Positions 32,159 through 42,784 are shown, counted from the first letter of the stretch. The stretch is 64,000 nt of DNA from Alteromonas confluentis (GCF_001757105.1 NZ_MDHN01000037.1:124001-188000); one strand, 5' to 3'. Program-made: numbers and translations. Notes: generated by a model not told the origin, from the sequence alone.

Positions 32159-32702
32159 TGTTATTATCTCCTGCTGACGAGTTCATCGACAGCGTGGTTT
32201 TTTCTCGTTGCCAGCATCCCGTTCCGTCGGGTAGCAGTTGCTCAATAATGATAGATTCGTCGTTGATTGACGTTATTTTTCCGAAAAACAGTCCCAAATG
32301 GCTGCCAACACGGCCCTTTAACAAATTACCTTCGTTAGTCTTGAACAATACCCAGCGTATACCCTGGGTAGAAAATGTGCCAGATAACGTCAGAGAATCA
32401 AGACCATACTTTTCCAATGGTTCTTTCTTGCGTTCAAAATCAGGTTGCAAACAATTATTATTGGTCGTCTGCACCACCGGGGAGCTTCTATCTACCGGAC
32501 GAGCAAACGGGCTTCTGAATGAAGATGCGGTGTATTCAAAGGCTGGTTGCTGATTAAATTCCGGATACGGTTCGACCACTGCAGTGGTCGTTGCTTTAAC
32601 CTGTTGAGTATACGCTATTAAATCGTCAATTCTAGGGCTACATGCACTAACCAAGCCAAGCGAAAGCGTTAGAAAAATGACACGCTGTACCTTTCTGTTC
32701 AT
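32151..32702 (-). CDS. pilP: Type IV pilus assembly lipoprotein
   Basis: A 183-residue lipoprotein with lipobox VSAC (Cys21). It links the inner-membrane PilNO complex with the PilQ secretin. The beta-domain region (YGLDSLTLSGTFSTQG and LKGRVGSHLGLFFGKI) is typical of PilP. It overlaps pilO by 4 nt (ATGA) and pilQ by 8 nt, so the genes are translationally coupled. Confidence 0.94.
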   Translation of the reverse strand: MNRKVQRVIFLTLSLGLVSACSPRIDDLIAYTQQVKATTTAVVEPYPEFNQQPAFEYTASSFRSPFARPVDRSSPVVQTTNNNCLQPDFERKKEPLEKYGLDSLTLSGTFSTQGIRWVLFKTNEGNLLKGRVGSHLGLFFGKITSINDESIIIEQLLPDGTGCWQREKTTLSMNSSAGDNNNV

Positions 32703-33310
32703 GGTTGTTTCGCTCCTTCCTTGCCGGTAAGAGACGTGCGGTAGGTTTTTGCCTGCATTTGCAGGTTCAGACGGTCGCCCTCATGGGTAATTTCAAAATC
32801 ATGCAAGGTAACAATTCGCGGCAGATCGGCTATTTCAGACACGAACTCACCAAAGTTGTGGTAGCCACCAGATACTTCCACTTCAATGGGCAGTTCAGTG
32901 TAGAACTCTTTCGGGACTTCCTGCTGCCAGTTTAGAAGCTTAAATGTGAGCCCCGACGTGGTGCCAACATAGGTGATGTCGTCGAGTAACCCCGGTGTTT
33001 CATTGCTAGTAGGTAACGAGCGCAGCATCGACTTAAAGTCGTTTTCGATTTGCTTGAGCTGGGCAATGTAGGAGTTCAAATTCACCGCAATACGATATTT
33101 AGCTTGGAACTGACCCTTTAACTCCTGTTCTTCAATTTGCGCTCTTTCCAGAATAGGGAGTTTGGGTTTAACAATGAACCAGTAGCTCAGCGCGCCAACC
33201 ACAATGACGACAAATGCAACAACGACAATCTTTACTTCTTTAGACCAGATGGCGACCTGTTCGAAATCCAGCTCGTTGAGTTCTTTTAATTTACTGACAT
33301 CAAAACTCAT
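32699..33310 (-). CDS. pilO: Type IV pilus inner-membrane protein
   Basis: A 203-residue bitopic protein with one transmembrane helix (about residues 28-50) followed by a coiled coil (60-100) and a ferredoxin-like periplasmic domain. With PilN it forms the alignment complex of the pilus machine. It overlaps pilN and pilP by 4 nt each. Confidence 0.94.
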   Translation of the reverse strand: MSFDVSKLKELNELDFEQVAIWSKEVKIVVVAFVVIVVGALSYWFIVKPKLPILERAQIEEQELKGQFQAKYRIAVNLNSYIAQLKQIENDFKSMLRSLPTSNETPGLLDDITYVGTTSGLTFKLLNWQQEVPKEFYTELPIEVEVSGGYHNFGEFVSEIADLPRIVTLHDFEITHEGDRLNLQMQAKTYRTSLTGKEGAKQP

Positions 33311-33891
33311 TTCGCGTCTCCGCTTTTAGGCTGCTGAATCACCGGCGCAACTTTAGGACTGATGGTAAATTTAAGGGTGAAATCGCTTACTGCGTCTGTG
33401 GCTGAGGTATCAGCCTTTATCGACGACAGTTCGCCGCCGGTGAATACCGCAGAGTTTTCAAGGCGGCGCATAAAATCAGATAACCGATTATTTGAGTCGC
33501 TTAGCCCCTGAATCTCAATATTATTGCCGCGACGCTTCATTGTTCTGAAAGACACGCCCGCCGGTACTAATCTGGCAAGTTCATCGAACACCGAGGGGGC
33601 AATGTTGCGGCTAATTTGCAGTTGTTCAATGAGCGCCATACGTTGCTCAATGGCTTTTTTGCTGTCTTTAATTCTTTGGATTTCTGCTATCTGATTATCA
33701 AGAACATTGATTTCCTGTTTAAGATAGTTATTGCGGGAGTTCTGGTTGTTAATTTGAATATCAATGATTTGTCCCACGGTCCAAAACACCGCGCCAACAA
33801 ACGCGGCGATACACGCGGTAACAATAATGTAGTGCTGCTTTTGCTGCTGGCGAAGCTTTTCACGCCACGGCAGAAAGTTTATATGTGCCAT
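33307..33891 (-). CDS. pilN: Type IV pilus inner-membrane protein
   Basis: A 194-residue bitopic protein beginning MAHINFLPWREKLRQQQ, the conserved cytoplasmic INLLPWR-type motif that docks onto PilM. One transmembrane helix follows (about 22-44), then a coiled coil and a periplasmic domain. It overlaps pilM by 13 nt and pilO by 4 nt. Confidence 0.95.
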   Translation of the reverse strand: MAHINFLPWREKLRQQQKQHYIIVTACIAAFVGAVFWTVGQIIDIQINNQNSRNNYLKQEINVLDNQIAEIQRIKDSKKAIEQRMALIEQLQISRNIAPSVFDELARLVPAGVSFRTMKRRGNNIEIQGLSDSNNRLSDFMRRLENSAVFTGGELSSIKADTSATDAVSDFTLKFTISPKVAPVIQQPKSGDAK

Positions 33892-34946
33892 TCAGTGAAG
33901 CTCCGACTGGCTAAACCTGCAGCTGTTACTAACTGCGGAGCCAGTTTCATTAAGCGCTCCTGATCGAGCTTAGGATTAATTGTCATACCGTCAAAAGGAT
34001 TGAAAACTTCAACGTCCATTCCCAAGTCTTGACGTAAGCCATCAACCAATTCCGGAATGGTGGCACCACCGCCCGATAACACAATTTTTTCTGGTCTCTG
34101 TGCATGTAGCGTTGAAACATACATTTGTATTGCACGGAGGATTTGCTGTTGTAAGTTCGCAACAAAAATCGGTAGGGTATCTTGTTGCCAGTTTCCTGGC
34201 AGTGAACCTTCCATTACCTGACGTTCGGCCTCGTCGGGCTCCAACATATTAATGGCTGCAAGATCCTGAATAAGCTGATTGGTGCCGAAGGCGTGCTCTT
34301 TGGTGTAAATCACTTCGCCATTCTGCCATACACATAACTGCAGCAACGAAGCGCCAAGGTTAATACAGCACACGCGCTCCTCCTCAGATTCCAGCGGATG
34401 AAAGTAAAACAACGCGTTGCTGAGCGCGTACACTTCCATATCGACCACTTTCGGTTCGTATGGAATTTCTCTTACCAGAGTGATTCGACTGTCTACCAGA
34501 TCTTTGTGTGCAGCAGTTAATAGTACGCTGTCTTTGCCTGCATGCGTCGGGCTTGGGCCGAGTACTTCAAAGTCTAGATAAACTTCTTCTAACGGGTAAG
34601 GAATAAGGCTATCGGCTTCGATTTCGATTTGGCCTTCTAACTCGAAGTCACTTTGTTCTGGGTCCATGGGCACGACTTTGCTGATCACCGAGGAGCCCGC
34701 AACAGCGATGGAAACAGACTTAACTTTTGTCTTTAATGCTTTCTTTATTTTCTTAAGCGCCAGACTTACTGCGTCGAAGTCTTTAATTTCTCGTTCGTTA
34801 AATGCACGTTTATTGATCGATTCGCACGCAAAAGCCTGCAACACAAAGCCCTTGGCCGTGCGTTCAATTAACACCGCTTTTATTTGACGAGTGCCTATGT
34901 CAAGGCCCACAATAGGTGGCAGCTTTTTCTTAAACAGCGATTTCAT
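33879..34946 (-). CDS. pilM: Type IV pilus actin-like ATPase
   Basis: A 355-residue cytoplasmic actin-fold protein with the phosphate-1 motif VGLDIGTRQIKAV and the later IVLSGGGATIPEL. It binds the PilN N-terminus and connects the motor side to the alignment complex. First gene of pilMNOPQ, divergent from mrcA across 141 bp, the same arrangement as hofM/mrcA in E. coli. Confidence 0.95.
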   Translation of the reverse strand: MKSLFKKKLPPIVGLDIGTRQIKAVLIERTAKGFVLQAFACESINKRAFNEREIKDFDAVSLALKKIKKALKTKVKSVSIAVAGSSVISKVVPMDPEQSDFELEGQIEIEADSLIPYPLEEVYLDFEVLGPSPTHAGKDSVLLTAAHKDLVDSRITLVREIPYEPKVVDMEVYALSNALFYFHPLESEEERVCCINLGASLLQLCVWQNGEVIYTKEHAFGTNQLIQDLAAINMLEPDEAERQVMEGSLPGNWQQDTLPIFVANLQQQILRAIQMYVSTLHAQRPEKIVLSGGGATIPELVDGLRQDLGMDVEVFNPFDGMTINPKLDQERLMKLAPQLVTAAGLASRSFTEWHI

Positions 34947-35087
34947 TTGCTGGCGTCCGAAATTTCAAAATTAATGCTTTAAAATAGAATGTAACGCAAA
35001 ATATTTAATCTGTATGGTTCTCACACAGGTACATAGGTATAAATTTTTGACATCAATCGGCGTAACACTCTTGGTAATGTAAACTTC

Positions 35088-37769
35088 GTGAAGTATATCA
35101 AAACCCTATTTATTTTAGCCCTGATAGGCGGCACGCTAGGCGTGGCGGCACTTGCAGGCATTTATTTTTATATCAAACCCGACCTGCCGAGTGTTACTGT
35201 CCTCAAGGACGTTCGTCTGCAGACACCTATGAGAATTTATACCTATGACGGTAAATTAATTTCTCAATATGGAGTTAAACGGCGGATCCCGGTAAAACTT
35301 GAGGATGTACCTGAAAAACTCATTCAGGCGGTCATTGCTACCGAAGACAGCCGTTTTTACGAGCATTACGGCATTGACCCCATTGGTGTCGCCCGTGCTG
35401 CTGTAAATTTGGTGCTTACCGGAGAGAAACAGCAGGGTGCCAGTACCCTCACTATGCAGCTCGCTAGGGGCTTCTTCCTTACCCGCGACAAAACCTTTAT
35501 TCGTAAAATTAAAGAAATCTTCATTGCCATCCACATGGAGCAAGTGCTCACTAAAGATGAAATCCTCGAGCTTTACCTGAATCGGGTTGAATTGGGCCAC
35601 CGTGCATTTGGTTTCGGCGCCGCCGCTCAGGTGTATTATGGCAAAAACTTAAAAGAACTAAGTTTAGCGCAAATCGCTACCATTGCCGGTTTACCGCAGG
35701 CACCGTCGGTACTCAACCCGGTGAGTCGCCCCGAACGTTCTGTGGAGCGCCGTCGTATTGTTCTGCTGCGTATGCTGGATGAAGAATTTATTACTCAGGC
35801 GGAATTCAATGAGGCCGCCAGCCAGCCTGTGACCGCCCGTAAACATGGTGCAGAAATCGATTTGGATGCCCCTTATCTGGCAGACCTTATCTACAACGAA
35901 ATGGTTGAAATTTACGGTAAGGAAGAGGCAGAAACTGGGGGGTATCAAGTTTATGCCACTGCGCCTGCCGATACGCAATTAGCCGCGCAAGAAGCAGTAA
36001 TACGCAATCTTCACGATTATGACGAACGTCATGGTTATCGCGGCCCGATAACCTGGCTTTGGGGTAAACCGGAAGCCGATGAAGACGACGAACCTGTGGA
36101 AGTGAGCGAGAATGCGCCCACTGACGAAAACAAGCTGTGGACGCCGGATGAAATTAAGCAGGCACTGGATGCCATTCCTCATTTTCATCCGCTGGTTCCA
36201 GCGGTTGTCACCCAGGTATTCGACCCACCTACGCCGGAATCAGAACTGGAGCCTTCGATAACCGTTACCGACTTAAATGGCGTTGAGCGGGTAATCGAAT
36301 GGGAAGGTCTGGACTGGGCTCGCCCTTACATCACCGATTCACGTCAGGGTGATGATCCGAAAACTGCGTCGGATATCGTTACGCCGGGTGCGGTGATTTA
36401 TATCCGCTTGCAGGAAGACAAATGGCGCATTGCTCAAATTCCTACAGTAAGTGGCGCGCTGGTTGCGCTTAATCCTCACAACGGTGCCGTGCAGGCAGTA
36501 GTGGGTGGATATAGTTTTTATCAAAGCCAGTTCAACCGTGCTACCCAGGCCAAACGTCAGGTTGGCTCTAACATCAAGCCGTTTATTTATTCCGCTGCCA
36601 TCGAGAGCGGTTACACACTGGCTTCGGTTATCAACGACGCACCGATCAATCAGTGGGATGCTTCCACCGGTGTTGCCTGGCGTCCTCAGAACTCTCCTGC
36701 GGAATACGATGGGCCAATTCGTATGCGTGTGGCGCTGGGTAAATCAAAGAACGTGGTATCTGTGCGTTTGATGCGTGGTGTTGGTCTGCAAAAAGCCCGT
36801 GAACATATTGCCAAGTTTGGTTTCCAACTGGATGAAGTGCCAAACGATGAAACCGTGTCGCTGGGTTCCGGTTCCCATACCCCATTGGAAGTGGTGCGGG
36901 GAATGTCGGTACTTGCGAACGGCGGCTATCTGGTTACCCCTCATTTCATCGACCGTGTGCTGAATGAACAGGGCGAAAGCCTTTGGCAGGCAACGCCTAA
37001 GTGGGCCTGTAATCCTTGCACCGAGGAGGGTGAACAAAGTCGTGATGGCGAGGAGCAAAACCTGGAAGCCATGCTGGAAGCCCAGCTTAACGCTGATGCA
37101 GGTTTAGGGGGCGCGGTGCAGCTTAGTGAAGCAGGCAGTAAAGTGAAACCGTCTGCGCCTCAGGTTATTAGTTCGCAAAACGCATTTCTGGTAGCCGACA
37201 TGATGCGTACCGGTGTGCGTGCTAACGGCAGTTGGAACAAGAAAACGTACTGGATGGGTACAGGTTGGCGAGCAAGAAACATTCTGCAGCGTGACGATTT
37301 AGCCGGGAAAACTGGTACCACTAACGACGCCAGAGATACCTGGTTTAGTGGTTTTCACCGCGACATTATTGCCACCGCCTGGGTGGGTTTTGACGACATG
37401 AACCGCAACCTTGGTCGAGCCACCCGTAACCAGAATTTGATAAATCGCAATCCAGAGAAGTTTAACTGGCTGGGTAACGCAATGATTGGTGGCGAAGATG
37501 GTGCTAAGGCTGCGCAGCCAACATGGATACGATTCATGCAGCATATGCTTGATGGCGTACCTGAAGAACCCATGGCCATTCCTGATGGAGTGGTCCGCGT
37601 TCGTATAGATCGTACCACTGGGAAGTTGACCAGAAGGACAGACCATACGACACTATTCGAATATTTTGCGCAGGGCACAGAACCGAAGGTGTATGTGCTT
37701 GACGATGAAATTGTCGATCCTGCTCAGGATGAAGAGAATACCGCGCCCACCCCGGAAGATATCTTTTAG
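35088..37769 (+). CDS. mrcA: Penicillin-binding protein 1A
   Basis: An 893-residue bifunctional peptidoglycan synthase. It has an N-terminal membrane anchor (about 8-28) and a GT51 transglycosylase domain with Glu86 (ATEDSRFYEHYG). An OB-like inserted region precedes the transpeptidase domain, which carries the nucleophile Ser494 (SNIK) and KTGTT at 741-745. The start is a GTG; no ATG with a better ribosome site is near. It is divergent from pilM, as in many gammaproteobacteria. The length is close to E. coli PBP1A (850). Confidence 0.96.
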   Translation: MKYIKTLFILALIGGTLGVAALAGIYFYIKPDLPSVTVLKDVRLQTPMRIYTYDGKLISQYGVKRRIPVKLEDVPEKLIQAVIATEDSRFYEHYGIDPIGVARAAVNLVLTGEKQQGASTLTMQLARGFFLTRDKTFIRKIKEIFIAIHMEQVLTKDEILELYLNRVELGHRAFGFGAAAQVYYGKNLKELSLAQIATIAGLPQAPSVLNPVSRPERSVERRRIVLLRMLDEEFITQAEFNEAASQPVTARKHGAEIDLDAPYLADLIYNEMVEIYGKEEAETGGYQVYATAPADTQLAAQEAVIRNLHDYDERHGYRGPITWLWGKPEADEDDEPVEVSENAPTDENKLWTPDEIKQALDAIPHFHPLVPAVVTQVFDPPTPESELEPSITVTDLNGVERVIEWEGLDWARPYITDSRQGDDPKTASDIVTPGAVIYIRLQEDKWRIAQIPTVSGALVALNPHNGAVQAVVGGYSFYQSQFNRATQAKRQVGSNIKPFIYSAAIESGYTLASVINDAPINQWDASTGVAWRPQNSPAEYDGPIRMRVALGKSKNVVSVRLMRGVGLQKAREHIAKFGFQLDEVPNDETVSLGSGSHTPLEVVRGMSVLANGGYLVTPHFIDRVLNEQGESLWQATPKWACNPCTEEGEQSRDGEEQNLEAMLEAQLNADAGLGGAVQLSEAGSKVKPSAPQVISSQNAFLVADMMRTGVRANGSWNKKTYWMGTGWRARNILQRDDLAGKTGTTNDARDTWFSGFHRDIIATAWVGFDDMNRNLGRATRNQNLINRNPEKFNWLGNAMIGGEDGAKAAQPTWIRFMQHMLDGVPEEPMAIPDGVVRVRIDRTTGKLTRRTDHTTLFEYFAQGTEPKVYVLDDEIVDPAQDEENTAPTPEDIF

Positions 37770-37821
37770 GCGAGAAGATAGGGGCGGGCAACAATCCAAA
37801 AAACTATAAATCGGATAAGCA

Positions 37822-39513
37822 ATGTCAGACGATTCCAACCGATATTTATATATCCCTCACTCTGGCCCTTCATTGCTGGAAACGCCGCTGCTGAATAAAG
37901 GCAGCGCGTTTACAGCCCGTGAGCGGGCTTCGTTTAACCTGACCGGATTATTACCGCCACGATACGAGTCTATAGATGAGCAAGTTGAAAGAGCCTTTAT
38001 GCAATACAGCTCTTTTAGCGATGCACTGAATAAGCACATCTATCTGCGCGCTATCCAGGACAACAATGAAACCTTGTTCTATCGCCTGATCCAGTCGCAT
38101 ATTGAAGAAATGATGCCCATCATCTACACCCCTACAGTGGGTGATGCTTGCGAACAGTTCTCTGATATTTACCGCAGCTCCCGAGGCTTGTTTGTATCCT
38201 GGGAAGAGCGCCACCAACTCGATGATATCGTGCGCAATGCAACTAAGCGTAAGGTGAAAGTTATCGTGGTAACCGATGGTGAACGTATCCTCGGCCTGGG
38301 CGACCAGGGTATTGGTGGTATGGGCATTCCTATCGGTAAGCTGTCGTTGTATACCGCATGTGGTGGTATTAGCCCGGCGTATACACTGCCCGTGATGCTG
38401 GATGTTGGCACCAACAACGAAAAACTGCTGAACGATCCAATGTATATGGGCGCGCGTCATCCGCGTATTGGCCAGGAAGAATATGACGAGTTTGTCGACA
38501 TGTTTATTAAAGCGGTTAAGCGTCGCTGGCCAGAAGTAATGATTCAGTTTGAAGACTTCGCACAGCCCAATGCAATGCCGTTGCTGCAGCGCTACCGTAA
38601 CGAAATCTGCTGCTTTAACGATGATATTCAGGGTACTGCCGCAGTAACACTGGGTACCATTTTGGCAGCATGTCGTACCACGCAGCGCAAACTTTCAGAA
38701 ATGAAAGTGGTGTTTGTGGGCGCAGGTTCAGCGGGTTGTGGTATCGCTGAAATGCTCATTCAGCAGATGGTGTCGGAAGGTCTGTCAGACGAGCAGGCTC
38801 GTCGTCAGGTATTCATGATTGACCGCTTCGGTTTGGTTACCGAAGGTATGGAAGGTTTACGTGACTTCCAGCAGAAACTCCAGCAATCGCAGGCGGATAT
38901 CGCCGACTGGACGTACTCTGGTCAGTATCCATCTCTGCTCGATGTGATGCATTGTGCACAACCTGATGTACTGATTGGTGTATCAGGTCAGCCGGGTCTG
39001 TTCACCGAGCAGGTTATCCGCGCGATGAAGAGCCACTGCGAACTGCCAATCATCTTTCCGCTGAGTAACCCGTCAAGACAGGTTGAAGCGCGTCCAGAAC
39101 AAGTGATTGAATGGACCGACGGTGAAGTGGTTATTGCTACTGGTAGCCCATTCAAGCCGGTGGAATATAAAGGTAAAACTTTCCCGATTGCACAGTGCAA
39201 TAATAGTTATATCTTCCCGGGTATTGGTCTGGGTGTGCTGGCAAGCAAAGCCAAGCTCATCAGCGATGAAATGCTCATGGCAGCCAGTAATGCGCTAGCG
39301 GCAGCATCGCCCATTGCCAACATCGGTGAAGGTGCATTACTTCCACCACTCACTGCTATTTCGGGACTCAGTAAAGAGATTGCCTTTGCGGTGGCCAAGG
39401 TCGCGATGGAACAGGATCTGGCATTAGAAATTTCTGATGAAGTGCTAATCAAAAAGATCGAAGACAACTTCTGGGAAGCGGAATATCGTCCGTACAAACG
39501 TACCAGTATCTAA
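37822..39513 (+). CDS. maeA: NAD-dependent malic enzyme
   Basis: A 563-residue malic enzyme that converts malate to pyruvate and CO2 with NAD. The start ([20 protein letters not shown]) matches E. coli MaeA (SfcA). Other landmarks are [42 protein letters not shown] and [16 protein letters not shown]. Its gene is 52 nt after mrcA and ends at a clear terminator. Confidence 0.96.
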   Translation: MSDDSNRYLYIPHSGPSLLETPLLNKGSAFTARERASFNLTGLLPPRYESIDEQVERAFMQYSSFSDALNKHIYLRAIQDNNETLFYRLIQSHIEEMMPIIYTPTVGDACEQFSDIYRSSRGLFVSWEERHQLDDIVRNATKRKVKVIVVTDGERILGLGDQGIGGMGIPIGKLSLYTACGGISPAYTLPVMLDVGTNNEKLLNDPMYMGARHPRIGQEEYDEFVDMFIKAVKRRWPEVMIQFEDFAQPNAMPLLQRYRNEICCFNDDIQGTAAVTLGTILAACRTTQRKLSEMKVVFVGAGSAGCGIAEMLIQQMVSEGLSDEQARRQVFMIDRFGLVTEGMEGLRDFQQKLQQSQADIADWTYSGQYPSLLDVMHCAQPDVLIGVSGQPGLFTEQVIRAMKSHCELPIIFPLSNPSRQVEARPEQVIEWTDGEVVIATGSPFKPVEYKGKTFPIAQCNNSYIFPGIGLGVLASKAKLISDEMLMAASNALAAASPIANIGEGALLPPLTAISGLSKEIAFAVAKVAMEQDLALEISDEVLIKKIEDNFWEAEYRPYKRTSI

Positions 39514-39530
39514 TTGTCTTACCGAATTGG

Positions 39531-39557
39531 AAGCCGTGCACTGCACGGCTTTTTTTT
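39531..39557 (+). terminator. Intrinsic terminator after maeA
   Basis: Inverted arms aagccgtgca (39531-39540) and its complement (39542-39551) merge into a run of eight T. It lies 18 nt after the maeA stop. Confidence 0.93.
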
Positions 39558-39953
39558 GTCCAGAATATTGCCATGTCGTTAATTAGTGACAAAGTCACTG
39601 AAACACAATTCTCGTAAGTCTTTGATTTAAAGATTTATCCTGCCTGTAAAACCACCAGTCTTTTTAAATTTCAGCCGGATTCGTTGAAGAAATCACCGTC
39701 GCGCATTGTTATTCGTCTGTTGATTCAGTTTTCACATAAAAACTGTCGGCAGTTCGCAACAAGAATGAAAGCAATATCTAGCCAACTAATCTCGGAATTT
39801 ATTTAACTTATTGTTTTACCTAAAAAATGATCAACTGGCACAACCCTTGATATAAGCATTTGTAGTATGTGTTGATGAAAGCACAAAGAATAATAGCCGC
39901 TTAGTCTGTTTACTTTTAAGCGTCGCCCACGGACCACCTCAACGGAGATGATG
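39558..39953. other. Non-coding region before the DUF4382 gene
   Basis: About 395 bp with no convincing gene. It should carry the promoter of the downstream lipoprotein gene. Its AT content is higher than the neighbouring genes. I see no recognisable operator or structured RNA. Confidence 0.5.
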
Positions 39954-40958
39954 ATGAAAGCAACCCTGCCTATCAAGGCCACGACAATTCACAGCCGAAT
40001 CACTAAGGGTTTACGACATTGCCGCGTACCAGCAGTGCTACTTTCATCTTCCCTGTTAATTGCAGCGTGCGGGGGCGGTGGTGGAAGCAGCGATACCACG
40101 GCGAATGATACTGAAGAGTTCGTTACAAACTTCACGCTCAACGTATCCGACGCGCCGGTAGATTTTGCCCGTGAAGTCATTGTGTATTTCGATACCGTAG
40201 AGCTGATTGGCGATGGCGAGCCTGTGGTGATTGATGTCACCGAAGAAGACGGATTGCCCTTAGAGGTTGACCTGTTACAACTGCAAGGCACGGCGTACAA
40301 GTCGATTATCGATGGCATCGACATTCCTTCTGGGGTGTACACGCAGGTGCGGATCCCGATTTTGGAACAAAGTTACGTGGTGATGCAGGATGGCACGTAT
40401 CCGCTTTCTGTTCCAAGTGGTGAAGTGAAGCTGGATGGATTCACGGCAGAGGTTAACGAGCAACAAACGTTTACCGTTGAATTCGATTTGCGTAAGAGCT
40501 TGGTGAATCCGGTAGGCCAGGAAGAAGTGTTTCTTAAGCCTCGTGGTATTCGTTTGGTGGATAACAGTGAGGCCGGCAGTGTTGAAGGTAAAGTTGATAT
40601 AGGCGTAGTCACTCATCCTGATTGTGCAATCAAGACAGACTACACCCAAGGTAATGCGGTTTATGTGTTTGAAGGCATTGGTCTTGACCCTGATTCTTTA
40701 GGCGATGATGCCGACCCGAGTGCGACTGACACTGAATTTCGCCCCATTGCCACGGCTACCGTAAACGCCGATGAAACATCGGACGAGATGACCTATGGCG
40801 TAGGTTACCTTGAAGCGGGTGATTACACCCTGGCACTTACATGTCTGGCGAATTTTGATAATCCGGAAGCCGACGATGGTTACGATTTTACGTTTTTAAC
40901 TGTTAAAGAAGTCAGTGTTGCTGCGAACGAAGTAGTTACCGTCAACTTTGACAATTGA
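39954..40958 (+). CDS. DUF4382 domain lipoprotein
   Basis: A 334-residue lipoprotein, with start chosen at the third of three consecutive ATG codons because GGAG lies 6 nt upstream of it. The lipobox is IAAC (Cys39), followed by a Gly-rich spacer. The domain at about residues 58-210 (FTLNVSDAPVDFAREVIVYFD, LLQLQG, IPSGVYTQVRIPI) is DUF4382, a carboxypeptidase-regulatory-like beta-sandwich seen in surface lipoproteins. The function is not established. It stands alone between two noncoding stretches. Confidence 0.85.
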   Translation: MKATLPIKATTIHSRITKGLRHCRVPAVLLSSSLLIAACGGGGGSSDTTANDTEEFVTNFTLNVSDAPVDFAREVIVYFDTVELIGDGEPVVIDVTEEDGLPLEVDLLQLQGTAYKSIIDGIDIPSGVYTQVRIPILEQSYVVMQDGTYPLSVPSGEVKLDGFTAEVNEQQTFTVEFDLRKSLVNPVGQEEVFLKPRGIRLVDNSEAGSVEGKVDIGVVTHPDCAIKTDYTQGNAVYVFEGIGLDPDSLGDDADPSATDTEFRPIATATVNADETSDEMTYGVGYLEAGDYTLALTCLANFDNPEADDGYDFTFLTVKEVSVAANEVVTVNFDN

Positions 40959-41107
40959 GCCTGTTTGCGGGCAAAGGAGTGTCCGCTCTTTTCTTCCCTT
41001 TTAGCGCAGTGATGTCTCTTAGTGTAATTGCACTCCTCAGACACTGTGTTTGCACCTTGTCATCTTCCCTGATACTTTGATGACATCGCTTCGCTAATCC
41101 CCTTTTG

Positions 41108-41638
41108 ATGACATTTCCCGAATTTAACTTTGCCCAGGCCGTGGGTTTACTCAGCTTTGTGCTGGGCATGTTGTGTTTCTATCAGAAAGACGATCGCCGT
41201 CTCAAAATTCTGATGGTGATCATGAACATCAACCATGCTTTTCATTTTTATTTGCTGGGGGCCATGACTGCGACGGTTAGTGCGTTGCTGTCTGTGGTAC
41301 GAACCGGCTTGTCGTTAAAAACCGGTTCTCCTGTTGTAGCGATGGTGTTTATTGCCATCACACTCGCATGGGGGTTTTGGCTGGCCGAATCCTGGAAAGA
41401 TATGTTCCCCATTCTTGGTAGCTGCGTGGGTACCTACGCGGTATTCTGTTTGCGTGGCATTGCTATGCGAATTGGTTTTCTCATTGGTGCGTTTTGCTGG
41501 TTAACCAACAATATTCTGGTTGGTTCAATTGGCACCACCTTGCTTGAGATGACCTTGATTGCAGTGAACCTGAACACTATCCGCAAACTCTGGAAGCACC
41601 AGAAATTGACTGAAGATATCCACGAAGCAGGAACTTGA
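41108..41638 (+). CDS. YgjV-like inner-membrane protein
   Basis: A 176-residue membrane protein with about five hydrophobic helices (for example residues 8-23, 38-62, 72-93, 98-115, 117-150). It resembles the E. coli YgjV family (inner-membrane protein of unknown function), including the NINHAFHFYLLGAMTA motif. The ATG at 41108 is preferred over the adjacent TTG. It ends 1 nt before the stop of the convergent esterase gene. Confidence 0.8.
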   Translation: MTFPEFNFAQAVGLLSFVLGMLCFYQKDDRRLKILMVIMNINHAFHFYLLGAMTATVSALLSVVRTGLSLKTGSPVVAMVFIAITLAWGFWLAESWKDMFPILGSCVGTYAVFCLRGIAMRIGFLIGAFCWLTNNILVGSIGTTLLEMTLIAVNLNTIRKLWKHQKLTEDIHEAGT

Positions 41639-42616
41639 TTAATTGTTACTGCGGGTGAATTCAGAAAACGCCGCGAAGACCTCAGGCAGAGACGCTCCCA
41701 ATGTCGCACCGTGAGAAAGTCCGGGTAGCGTAATATGCTTCGCATTTACGTTGTTCGCGTTAACACGTTCAACCAGCCTGGATATTTCATCGCCCGGAAC
41801 GGCTTCTCTAGCCTTATAGATTGCTGCCAGTGCAGGATCGTTTCGGTCTTTGTGTGAGCGGTTCTTGTCGCCACCCGAACCCGTCACCACAAACAGCGAC
41901 TTGCCCTGAGTGCTATTTAAAGTGTTTGCAGCAGACTTCTCTTCTTTCAGAATGTAGCCCTCTCCCCACCATAGCGATGGGTCCACGGGTGCGTAGAATG
42001 CAAAACCTTCGGGCTGGGTGAACAAAGCGTGGAGGACAAAAAGGCCGCCATAAGAATGCCCCCATAGCCCGCGCTTTTGCATATTAATTTGGGTGTGTTG
42101 TGAAATTGCTGAAACCACATCATGAGTGATAAACGCTAAATATTGATCGGCACCACCGTAGGATCTGCCGGGGCGCTTTTCACGTTGACTAAGCTGCGCG
42201 TCGGTAACCGCAGGCGTGTAGTCCCAGGCCCGGGCATCACCGTCGATCCGCAAGTCGTTATCATGGGCCAAAAATGCCAGTACGGGCGGGGGGCCTGCGC
42301 GTTTTGACACCTGTGCCAGCAAGTCTGCATTGACTTCCATTAAGGCAGCATTGCCATCTAACATTATCAAAAGGGGAAAACCTTCATCTGGTGTAGGTGT
42401 CGTCGGAATAGCAAGGTTGACCCGGTAATCGATTTGGCGATGCTGGATGGTGTCTTCCCGTGACAGGGTTAAGCGAACAAACCGATATCCTTCTGCACCG
42501 GTATCGGCCACCGTTTTACCGGTTTTGATAGTCATATCTGGTTTCGCCACGGCGAAGAAGGGACTTACGAGTGAAGAAAAGCTGATGAAGCATAAAAACA
42601 AAAGTCTGGAAAACAT
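41639..42616 (-). CDS. Periplasmic alpha/beta-hydrolase, esterase D / siderophore-esterase-like
   Basis: A 325-residue secreted alpha/beta hydrolase with a signal peptide (residues 1-24, cleavage near FAVA). The nucleophile elbow is GHSYGG (Ser188) and the likely catalytic His is His302 (LSHGATLG). The family includes IroE and Fes-like enzymes that cleave siderophore esters, as well as general acyl esterases. A strong Fur-box match lies 84 nt upstream (42700-42718), which favours an iron-uptake role. No siderophore transport gene is adjacent, so the substrate stays open. Confidence 0.82.
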   Translation of the reverse strand: MFSRLLFLCFISFSSLVSPFFAVAKPDMTIKTGKTVADTGAEGYRFVRLTLSREDTIQHRQIDYRVNLAIPTTPTPDEGFPLLIMLDGNAALMEVNADLLAQVSKRAGPPPVLAFLAHDNDLRIDGDARAWDYTPAVTDAQLSQREKRPGRSYGGADQYLAFITHDVVSAISQHTQINMQKRGLWGHSYGGLFVLHALFTQPEGFAFYAPVDPSLWWGEGYILKEEKSAANTLNSTQGKSLFVVTGSGGDKNRSHKDRNDPALAAIYKAREAVPGDEISRLVERVNANNVNAKHITLPGLSHGATLGASLPEVFAAFSEFTRSNN

Positions 42617-42699
42617 GATACTAACCTGGAATGTGGAAAATAACTGACGACGAAAATAAGAAAATGTTGCGAGTGATTAACACGCGGCCAGATATTAGC

Positions 42700-42718
42700 A
42701 TTAATGAGAATGATTATC
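42700..42718. promoter_or_regulatory. Fur box upstream of the esterase gene
   Basis: The 19-bp site attaatgagaatgattatc matches the consensus GATAATGATAATCATTATC at 15 of 19 positions. It is 84 nt upstream of the esterase start, a normal promoter distance. This is direct motif matching; binding is inferred. Confidence 0.75.
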
Positions 42719-42784
42719 TTTTGCTGTTTTCGTTGCAGAAGGGCGAGGAGGGTGGATTTAGCTGGGTGGCTTGAAGTAGAGAGA

